Shown in pieces: positions 1-9,168 of a stretch of 64,000 nt of DNA. Both the position numbers and the translations under genes were made by a program. Within the stretch, counting starts at the first letter, position 1. Each line of letters begins with the position of its first letter. Location of the stretch: positions 2,170,001-2,234,000 of the forward strand of contig NZ_RAPV01000001.1 in the NCBI RefSeq assembly GCF_003610295.1. The letters run 5' to 3'. Under the pieces are notes generated by a model. That model saw only the letters and a program-made list of their open reading frames with translations, searched no databases and was not told the origin of the DNA. This DNA comes from Paraburkholderia sp. BL23I1N1. GTDB taxonomy: Bacteria > Pseudomonadota > Gammaproteobacteria > Burkholderiales > Burkholderiaceae.

Positions 1-14
1 AGGCCGTGCCGCCA

Positions 15-1517
15 TCAGGTGGCACGACTGCCGTCGGCATTGAGAAGCCGGAACTCGGCAGAAGACTCTTCGAATGCGTGAGCGCTTCTCATGCTGGCTA
101 TGAGGCTTGCAACGTCGGCGTAATCGAATCCAGCGGACCAGGTGGCCATTCGCGACAAGGCGGTGATCAGTGGTTCCGGGCGCCCACTTTGCGTAAGGGC
201 TCGCAAACAATCCACGAACTGCGGGTGGAAAAGCGTTGGGATGATGATTCGACAGCGTTCCCTGCGGGACAACTCCGCGTTCATGACCAGTCTGGACAGA
301 CGTCCATTGCCGTCCGCGAAGGGATGGACCTCCGCGACGAGGAAGAGATAGTAGATTGCCCGTGCCATACCTTCAGGAATTGACAGCGCGAGGCGCGATC
401 CTTCGGCAAGGGTTCCGCGAACGTGGGATGGCTGGACAAATTGGGTCGTGCCCGCGTAGTTTGCCTCGAGCTTGAGGTTGCCAGGGTCGACCTCCGGTCT
501 GCGTTCAAGCATGATTCGATGGCGTTCCTGAAGCACATCGACAAAATCTTGCCCGGCGGGTGGCACCATTGCCCGGGTATCGCTCCGATACGCGAGATTG
601 AACACGCCGAGGATGTCATGCGAATCCTTGGGGCGTTGCGCGACAATCTGGTTACGCAGCACGATGCCTTCGGCTTCCTCCACGGAGAACCGGGTGCCCT
701 CGACGTAGTTGGAAAAATACGATTCGAGAAAGGCGAAATGGATACGGCTGTTGCCTTGATCGGCTATGTCGGCGATATCCGGCAGTACCGTCGTGCGTAG
801 CGCCGTGGCGAGCGAATCGAAAAGACGCATGCGCTCCATGTCGATGGGGGTGCCCTGGGCGATGGCCAACCCCGCCTTCGTTTTGAGAACGCCCTTTGAA
901 TGCGTGCTCAACAGCGCACCGATCAAACTGTTGAGTACGTCGTAACTGGTTTGCGCGCCGAGCGGTTCGACGAGTTCGCGAGCACGATCGCGAATCAGGT
1001 TGAGTCCCGCCTCCTTGCTCGCGTTAAGGCTGGTAATCAGGCGTTCTTCGATGTCATCGCGCGCAGCCCGGGTCGTGGCTGCAGCTCGACCGAGATTTTC
1101 GAGAAGCGCACGTTCTTGCGATGCCCAGTAAAGGTCGAGCGAACCAAGACGCAGGTCGCGAGGCTGCGGACCGGGGCCTTTCAGCAGCACCAGGGTAAGG
1201 CCCGGATAACGAATGCGCCGGTTGAATCGTGTTGGATGAGACAGCACGACTTCATCGGACGGCGTGATGCCGCCCGTCAATGCGCTGCGATGGGAGACAA
1301 CGGCGCCAGGCACCGCATGTGCGGCGATTTTCTGCCAGCTTCGCCTGATTCGGCCAGCGACTTCCTCGTCGGTGCCCGGCTGGACGTACACGCCAGGAGC
1401 GACGCGTTTCAGATGGCCGTCTTTCGCGCGGCGCTGAAGGCCTCGGTCGAACTTCGGATCGCCGTCCGCAAACAGGATGTCGTCCGAAAGTCGTTTTTCC
1501 GCTAAAGAGAGGGGCAT
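15..1517 (-). CDS. AbiEi-like wHTH / Fic-domain fusion protein
   Basis: A 500-residue protein with two modules. Residues about 10-145 (FDRGLQRRAKDGHLKRVAPG, then VVSHRSAL and a LYWAS segment) resemble the winged-helix and body of AbiEi-type antitoxins and transcriptional regulators. Residues about 255-470 form a Fic domain: the core HPFADGNGRLSR at 398-409 keeps the catalytic His398 and the Asp/Asn/Arg residues needed for nucleotide transfer. Just upstream, SNYVEG (269-274) fits the (S/T)xxxE(G/N) inhibitory helix of class II Fic enzymes, so self-inhibition is expected. Known Fic enzymes AMPylate or otherwise modify Ser/Thr/Tyr hydroxyls; the target here is unknown. The gene stands alone, and its promoter holds four direct repeats (1560-1702) that the winged helix could bind. 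Domain calls are by eye; the Fic call is certain, the AbiEi call likely. Confidence 0.88.
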   Translation of the reverse strand: MPLSLAEKRLSDDILFADGDPKFDRGLQRRAKDGHLKRVAPGVYVQPGTDEEVAGRIRRSWQKIAAHAVPGAVVSHRSALTGGITPSDEVVLSHPTRFNRRIRYPGLTLVLLKGPGPQPRDLRLGSLDLYWASQERALLENLGRAAATTRAARDDIEERLITSLNASKEAGLNLIRDRARELVEPLGAQTSYDVLNSLIGALLSTHSKGVLKTKAGLAIAQGTPIDMERMRLFDSLATALRTTVLPDIADIADQGNSRIHFAFLESYFSNYVEGTRFSVEEAEGIVLRNQIVAQRPKDSHDILGVFNLAYRSDTRAMVPPAGQDFVDVLQERHRIMLERRPEVDPGNLKLEANYAGTTQFVQPSHVRGTLAEGSRLALSIPEGMARAIYYLFLVAEVHPFADGNGRLSRLVMNAELSRRERCRIIIPTLFHPQFVDCLRALTQSGRPEPLITALSRMATWSAGFDYADVASLIASMRSAHAFEESSAEFRLLNADGSRAT

Positions 1518-1559
1518 GTCGGCGCCAGAATGTCGCTATCGAGCTTGGATTGTACCTTT

Positions 1560-1702
1560 TTTGTCGTTTTTCAGCTAAGTTCGCTGTGAGGCGTTGGCGA
1601 GCGGATTTGTCGCTAACGCGCTAAGTTTGCAGCGGAAAATTTGAAATTTGTCGCAATTCAGCTAAGTGCGCCGATAGATTGTCGTTTTTCAGCTTAATTT
1701 AG
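1560..1702. repeat. Four 25-bp direct repeats upstream of the Fic fusion gene
   Basis: Units start at 1560, 1606, 1647 and 1678. Each begins TTTGTCG (the last ATTGTCG) and carries (C)AGCTAAGT or a close variant about 11 bases on; units 1, 2 and 3 end in (T/G)(T/C/G)GC. Start-to-start spacing is 46, 41 and 31 bp. They lie 43-185 bp ahead of the ATG of the Fic gene on its coding strand, where promoter and operators are expected. Spacing is too irregular and too short for a CRISPR array. The operator role is inferred. Confidence 0.75.
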
Positions 1703-1784
1703 GGCCGATTACGCTAGGCGAACCCGACAGGAAAGAATCCTGATTTCTCACCGGCCACGGACGCAAGGCTTTTCCCCACACTTG

Positions 1785-1804
1785 GAAAAACCCGAGCGCC
1801 GGGG
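1785..1804 (-). terminator. Possible weak terminator after gmd
   Basis: Read on the minus strand, CCCG and CGGG arms with a 5-base loop are followed by five T residues, 15 bases or so after the gmd stop codon. The stem is short, so this is only a candidate. Confidence 0.4.
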
Positions 1805-1818
1805 CCGGACACGATCGC

Positions 1819-3642
<1,824 letters not shown>

Positions 3643-3646
<4 letters not shown>

Positions 3647-4731
3647 GCGCGGCTTTGCGGCGCTTGCGACGCCCCCCTCGACACGCTGCCGGCCGGCCCA
3701 TGGGCCTGGCCTGCCGAGCCGAAGATCAAACGTTTTTCGAACGCGAACCACGTGATGCTGGCGTAGGCGAGGGTGATCGCGAGCGCGAGCGCCGCGGTCA
3801 GAAAACGGTTCAGATGCAGCGGCCACAGCGTGTACAGCACGCTCAGGTGAATCAGATAGATCGTGTAGCTGATGGTGCCGATATAGACCAGCACAGGGTT
3901 GCACAGCAGCCGCTTGACGATGCCCTTGCTTTGCAGGGCGATGACCACGACAGACGTGCACAGCACCAACGAAACGCTATACAGCGCGGCGTTCGAGAGC
4001 GGCGTATTCGCCGCGCGGAATCGCGGGTAATGCAGATGCAGCCATGCAAGCACGGCCAGCGCGGCAAAAAAGCCGAGTACGGCGAGGCCCTTGAACGGCT
4101 CGAGTGCATTGCGATCGCGCCTTACGGCAACCGCGAGCAGCGCGCCGGCCGCCAGCAGGTCCATGCGGAACGGCGTCAGGTAATAGATCGGCCAGAACGA
4201 ATCGAACCAGGGCGTGGCGAGCGCGCGCAGCACCGGCACCAGAACGATCAATGCGGCCGCTACGTAGCCGAGCACGCGCTCAGGCAGCAGCAGAATCACG
4301 AACGGCCAGACAATGTAGAACTGCTCTTCAACCGCCAGCGACCACAGCACATTCAGGCTGTCATGGCCGCTCTGATTGAGCGCGTCGCCAATATTGGTCG
4401 CGAAGAACGCGTACCACTGCCAGTGCTGCGCCCAGCCGAAGCCGAACAGAATCGACGACACCACCATCAGCAGCAGATAAGGCGGCAGAATGCGCCGCGC
4501 CCGGCGTGCGTAGAAGTAACCGAAATACGACTGCTGTCGCGCCTTGCGTTCGAGCAGGATGCCGGTAATCAGAAATCCGCTCAAAACAAAAAACAGATCG
4601 ACGCCCATCCACAGCGGCGCTTTCAGCGCGTGCTGGGCGAATACGGCGAGCACGGCGATAGCGCGCAAGCCGTCGAGCTGCACGATGCGGCGTGAGTGGG
4701 AAGGCGCCAAAGGCAGTGCGCTAGCTGTCAT
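3643..4731 (-). CDS. bceO: Acyltransferase 3 family membrane O-acyltransferase
   Basis: A 362-residue multi-pass protein of the OafA/YrhL acyltransferase-3 family, which transfers acetyl or other acyl groups onto sugars at the inner membrane. The N-terminal RIVQLDGLRAIAVLAVFAQH contains the conserved RxxxLDGLRAIA motif and the catalytic His; DLFFVLSGFLITG follows, then about ten hydrophobic helices. I chose the ATG at 4731 (MTASALPLAPSHSRR) because the family motif begins 14 residues later; an upstream start at 4854 would add 41 atypical residues. It heads the operon acyltransferase-SGNH-gmd. Position matches bceO of the cepacian bce-II cluster, a context-based name. It probably O-acetylates the repeat unit. 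Confidence 0.85.
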
Positions 4732-5427
4732 GAACCGTCCATGGTGTGAAGCGAATGAGCCGGGCGAAGGACCGCGCGAGCCTATCCCCGATCTAGAACA
4801 GGGCTTAAGAAGAAAACAGGGGCGCGCTCGCTTCGCGTCGCAACGGAAGTGCAATCGATTCTAGGGAAAATAAATTGGTGAAAAAACGGGAATGAAATAG
4901 ATAAATGAATCAGATTGCAACAGGGTGTTTCGTTACCCATTCTCAATAGATTTTTATGCTTGTGTCTTGAGGGTGTCGCAATGCGTAAGAAGTGCCACCG
5001 GCATCCGTCAGAATCCGGCTGCATCGGTAAGGATGGATGCCATGGCAGGACTGGATGCAGGCATCCACGGGCATTTTCATTTAATCGATTTTTAAATCAT
5101 TTTCTTTCGAATCGCCTAAGGCATCGAATATTTTTGAATTATTTTCGATTTTCGTTGCGGCGTTTTTTCCGCGTAATGTGAGCGGTGCGGATTGGGCGAC
5201 CCGGGAGGGCGCGTGCGTCACGCGCTCAGTACTCACTTGATACTCATCTGAGTGACGGCTTTGCAGCGAGCCTGGCCTCAAAGCCTCGTCTTATACGTCG
5301 TGTCTTGCGCGAATCAGTCTCACGTTCTTACGTCGCTTCTAGCGGTTTCTGCTGTCACTTCATTGGATTTTGCACCCGTGCGGGCACTGTGCCCGATCGC
5401 GGCACGGCCCGGATTGGAGGAATTACT
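4732..5427. promoter_or_regulatory. Divergent 0.7-kb intergenic region of the exopolysaccharide cluster
   Basis: This long AT-richer gap separates the minus-strand acyltransferase operon from the plus-strand beta-propeller/flippase/glycosyltransferase operon, so it must hold both promoters. GGCATCC/GGATGCC elements recur at 5000-5006, 5035-5041 and 5060-5066, the last two as an inverted pair. A strongly AT-rich tract spans about 5080-5165. Short open frames here lack ribosome binding sites and look spurious. I see no clear -35/-10 pair. Confidence 0.5.
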
Positions 5428-7629
5428 TTGGCCCGTTTCACGTTCAAAAGCTGGATTGCGGTACTTGCCTATGCGGCCGGATTGACGGCCGCATCGGTTA
5501 GCTTCACGGCATCCGCGGAAACCGTATTGAACGCGAAAAATTCCTGGATCGGCAACACCTTCGGTTTTGGCGACGGCACGTGGACGCAGATCAACATTAC
5601 CGCGATTGCGGTCGCGCCCGACGGCAAGGTTTACACAAACGCGCCGTGGGACGAGAGCGGCGCCGAAGCGAGCGTCTATCAGAACGGCAAGATGCTCGGC
5701 TTCGCGGGCGGCACGCACGGTTGGGGTAACGGCGGTGGCAGCGCGATCGCGGTGAATCGTAAGTACGCCTTCGTGGCGATCGCCGTCGGCAATGAAAAAG
5801 GACGTCTGGTCGAGCAGGGTGTGTGGCCGGAGAAGGGCAAGCAATGGTTCGGTATTTCGCGCCGGCAGATCGCCGATCCGAAGCTCGCCGCGCCGTTCCA
5901 GCCGGCCGCAAAAAGCGCCGACCCGCATGCGCAACTGGCAGCCGGCTTCCTGATGATGAACGAAGTGCCGACCGGCACGAGCGCCGAAATCGGCGGGCTG
6001 GCGGCGAACGAGACCACGCTTTACGCGGCGAACACGGCGCGCGATCGCATCGAGGTGTATGACGCGGAATCGATGCAGCAGAAAACGACGTGGGACGTGC
6101 GCGAGCCGGGCCGCATTGCGCTTGCGCCCGATGGCACGCTCTGGGTGTTGAGCGGCACTCGCAACGACAAGGCGCCGCATGTGGAGCACTACACGGCCGC
6201 GGGCAAGCGCATCGACGAAACGCTCACGCTGCCCGCCGATACGGTCGCGGCCGATATCGCCATCGATGCACAAAGCCGCGTTCTGATCGCCGACAACGGC
6301 CCGCGTCAGCAAGTGCTGTTCTTCAGCAAGAGCAATGGCCGTTACGCGGAGTCGGGCTCGCTCGGCGAGCGCGGCGGCATTTTTAGCGGCGTCCCCGGCA
6401 AACCGGGACCGCAGCGTTTCAATGGTTTGACCGGCGTGGGCGTGGATGCGCGCGGCAACGTCTACGTGTCGACCAACGGCATCGGTCCGCGCTACGAGCC
6501 GATCGGCGCGGGCCTCGGCGCCATGCTCGAAAGTTATGCGCCGGACGGCAAACAGAATTGGCAGGTGCAAGGCCTGTTGTTTGTCGACGGTGCATGGATC
6601 GATCCGTCACGTCCGGATAGCGTCTATACGGGCAATAAACGCTTCGAACTCGATCTCTCGAAGCCCGCGGGTCAGGACTGGAAATACGCGGGTTTTCTGT
6701 CGAACCGATTCAAGTACCCCGACGATCCGGTCTTTCACACCGATCAATATCCGGGCTTGCCGATCGCTCGCAAGCTCAAGGGCCGCACGTTCCTGTACCT
6801 GACCGACATGTACGCGGACCACCTGAAGATCTATCGCTTCGATCCGCAGCATGACGGCGAGATCGCGATTCCTTCGGGCTTTATCGCCGGGCGCGAGCGA
6901 GCCGTCGCCAAGGTGCCGAATGCACCGCCGGGCGGCGACTGGATCTGGCGCGATGCGAACGGCGACGGCAAGTTCAACACGGACGAATTCACGCTCAATA
7001 CGAGCGGCACGAAGCTCGCAGGCGGCTGGGGCTGGTGGGTCGATAGCGCGGGCGATATCTGGCGCACCCGCGATAACAAGGGCATTTATCGCTTCCGTTT
7101 CGGCGGCCTCGATGCGAAGGGCAACCCTATTTATTCGTATTCGAATCTCACGCAATACCCGGTGCCGCAACCGTTCACCGAACTGCATCGCGCGATTTAC
7201 GAACCCGAGACCGACACGATGTACGTGACCGGCTATACGCCCGATACACCAGTGGATCGCGGCTTCTGGAAAGAGGTGGGCCGCATGCTGGTGCGCTACG
7301 ACAAATGGTCGAGCGGCAATCCGGTGCAGCGCTATTCGATCACGCTGCCGTGGACCACGCAGACGAAACCCATCGCCACGATCATCGGCCTCACCGTCGA
7401 AGGGCAATACCTCTTCGGCGTCGAGCCGGTCGGCGCGGTGCATGTGTGGGACAAGGACAGCGGCAAGGAGATCGGAGTGATCCGTCCTGGCCCGGAAGTG
7501 GGCCGCGCATCGGGCTGGGTCGATGTGCCCAACGGCATCAGCGCCGCGAAACGCAGCGATGGTGAGTACCTCGTGTTCGTCGAAGAAGACGCGCGCGGGA
7601 AAGTGATGATGTATCGCTGGAAGCCGTGA
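5428..7629 (+). CDS. Secreted beta-propeller-like (NHL/SMP-30 type) protein with an EF-hand motif
   Basis: A 733-residue protein. I chose the TTG at 5428 because GGAGG (5416-5420) sits seven bases upstream and the first 31 residues then form a clean signal peptide (MARFTFKSWIAVLAYAAG...SAE). The mature part contains repeated strand-rich segments such as AVAPDGKVYTN, ALAPDGTLWVLSG, GVGVDARGNVYVSTNG and WWVDSAGDIWRT, typical of NHL or SMP-30-like propellers. DANGDGKFNTDEF fits a calcium-binding EF-hand/dockerin-like loop. It precedes the Wzx flippase by 72 bp, so it probably belongs to the exopolysaccharide operon and may act on or bind the polymer in the periplasm or outside. I recognise the fold type, not a function. 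Confidence 0.7.
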   Translation: MARFTFKSWIAVLAYAAGLTAASVSFTASAETVLNAKNSWIGNTFGFGDGTWTQINITAIAVAPDGKVYTNAPWDESGAEASVYQNGKMLGFAGGTHGWGNGGGSAIAVNRKYAFVAIAVGNEKGRLVEQGVWPEKGKQWFGISRRQIADPKLAAPFQPAAKSADPHAQLAAGFLMMNEVPTGTSAEIGGLAANETTLYAANTARDRIEVYDAESMQQKTTWDVREPGRIALAPDGTLWVLSGTRNDKAPHVEHYTAAGKRIDETLTLPADTVAADIAIDAQSRVLIADNGPRQQVLFFSKSNGRYAESGSLGERGGIFSGVPGKPGPQRFNGLTGVGVDARGNVYVSTNGIGPRYEPIGAGLGAMLESYAPDGKQNWQVQGLLFVDGAWIDPSRPDSVYTGNKRFELDLSKPAGQDWKYAGFLSNRFKYPDDPVFHTDQYPGLPIARKLKGRTFLYLTDMYADHLKIYRFDPQHDGEIAIPSGFIAGRERAVAKVPNAPPGGDWIWRDANGDGKFNTDEFTLNTSGTKLAGGWGWWVDSAGDIWRTRDNKGIYRFRFGGLDAKGNPIYSYSNLTQYPVPQPFTELHRAIYEPETDTMYVTGYTPDTPVDRGFWKEVGRMLVRYDKWSSGNPVQRYSITLPWTTQTKPIATIIGLTVEGQYLFGVEPVGAVHVWDKDSGKEIGVIRPGPEVGRASGWVDVPNGISAAKRSDGEYLVFVEEDARGKVMMYRWKP

Positions 7630-7701
7630 CGTCACGTCATGCGCGCGGCACAACGGCTTCCGAATGAATCATCAGGCAACTGAATTAACCCAAGGCATCC
7701 G

Positions 7702-9168
7702 ATGGACAAAGGCATTCTCAAGAACGTAGCGATCAACTTCTTCGGGCTGGTGCTGCCGACCTTTGTCTCGCTCGTGACCGTGCCGTCGTATATCAAGCTG
7801 CTCGGCGTCGAGCGCTACGGCGTGATCAGTCTCGTGTGGACCTTGATCGGCTACTTCGGGATTCTCGATCTTGGCATGAGCATGGCCGCGCAGAACCACA
7901 TCTCGAAGGCGCGCGCCTCGGGTGACAAAGGCGAGAGCGCACGCGTGTTCTGGAGCGCAACGTGGCTCAATCTCACGACCGGGGTGATCGGCGGTTTGAT
8001 CATCTATTTCGGCGCGTTTCTGTACACCGCGTATTTCACCAAGGTGTCGCCGGAATTGCAGCACGAGGTCTATATGGCGCTGCCGTGGCTCGCGGTGGCG
8101 ATTCCGATTGCCAACGTGTCATGGGTGTTCGCCGGGGCGATCAACGGCGCGGAACGCTTTGGCGTCTACAACACCAATCAGACCATCGGCACCTTCCTGT
8201 TCCAGTTGCTGCCGCTCGGCGCGGCGCTGTGGCTGGGCGCGACCTTGCAGAACGTGCTCGCCGCCGCGGTGTTCGCACGGATCCTGGCTGCGATTCTGCT
8301 GGGCCGTTCCGCGTTGAAAGTGCTGGAAATCCGCAGCATTCTTCCGCCGCAGCTCGGCGTGGCGAAGGGACTCTTCAACTTCGGCGGCTGGATGCTGATT
8401 GCGAGCGTCACCAACATGATCGCGGATTCGCTCGACCGCGTGATGCTCGGTACGAGCCTCGGCGCGCGTTTCGTGACCTATTACACGGTGCCGCAGAACC
8501 TCGTGACGCGCTTGAACATCGTGCCGACCGCGCTGGTGCGCACGCTGTTTCCGCGCCTGTCGGCCGTGGGCCGCGCGGATGCGGACACCATCACGCAGCA
8601 GTCGCTCGAATTCCTCAACGGCGTGTTCACCCCGGTCGCGCTGGTCGCGATGCTCGTGCTCGAGCCGTTTCTGCATCTGTGGGTCGGCAATGAGATTGCT
8701 ACTGTTGCTGCGCCGGTGGGCCGGATCATGATCGTTGCCGTGTGGCTCGTCGGCCAGGCGAACGTCACGCGGATTCTGATCCAGTCGCAGGTCAATCCGG
8801 CCACCGCGGCGCGGGTCGGTTTGTTCGAATTGCCCTTGTTTGCAGGGGCATTGTGGTTCGGAATCACACATTTCGGGTTGACCGGCGCGGCCGTTGCCGT
8901 GGCCGGCCGGGCACTCTTCGATTACGCCTTGCTGCTGCGTCTGTCGGCGATTCGCGCGCGCCAGATCGCGCTCGACATGCTCGCCCACCTCGCTTTTCTG
9001 CTGGCCAGCCTGCGGCTCGCCAGCTTCCTGCCGAGTCTCGCATTGGCGATTGTCGCCGGCGTATTGATGGTCGGCGCGAACGTCGCCTGGTCAATCACGA
9101 TGACACCCGCCTTGCGCGATCTTGCGCGTTCACTGCTGTTGCGACTGAATCCGAGGAAAAGCGCATGA
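7702..9168 (+). CDS. bceQ: Wzx-type polysaccharide flippase
   Basis: A 488-residue integral membrane protein of the MOP superfamily (polysaccharide synthase/RfbX type), with about 12-14 hydrophobic helices starting at FFGLVLPTFVSLVTVPSYIKLLG and the motif VERYGVISLVWTLIGYFGILDLGMS near the N-terminus. Wzx proteins move undecaprenyl-linked repeat units across the inner membrane before polymerisation. Its stop overlaps the ATG of the next glycosyltransferase gene as ATGA, showing coupled translation. Position matches bceQ of the cepacian cluster. Confidence 0.88.
   Translation: MDKGILKNVAINFFGLVLPTFVSLVTVPSYIKLLGVERYGVISLVWTLIGYFGILDLGMSMAAQNHISKARASGDKGESARVFWSATWLNLTTGVIGGLIIYFGAFLYTAYFTKVSPELQHEVYMALPWLAVAIPIANVSWVFAGAINGAERFGVYNTNQTIGTFLFQLLPLGAALWLGATLQNVLAAAVFARILAAILLGRSALKVLEIRSILPPQLGVAKGLFNFGGWMLIASVTNMIADSLDRVMLGTSLGARFVTYYTVPQNLVTRLNIVPTALVRTLFPRLSAVGRADADTITQQSLEFLNGVFTPVALVAMLVLEPFLHLWVGNEIATVAAPVGRIMIVAVWLVGQANVTRILIQSQVNPATAARVGLFELPLFAGALWFGITHFGLTGAAVAVAGRALFDYALLLRLSAIRARQIALDMLAHLAFLLASLRLASFLPSLALAIVAGVLMVGANVAWSITMTPALRDLARSLLLRLNPRKSA

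Noticed and set aside
1560..1702. CRISPR array
   Set aside because: Only four units with 6-21 bp between them, irregular spacing and no cas genes.
4915..5181. Small Arg/His/Phe-rich open frame in the divergent exopolysaccharide promoter
   Set aside because: No ribosome site, no recognisable domain, and AT-rich promoter-like composition.
8742..9164. Longer N-terminus for the double glycosyltransferase (start at 8742)
   Set aside because: It lies in another frame of the flippase gene, and the ATGA junction with a ribosome site gives the expected start.
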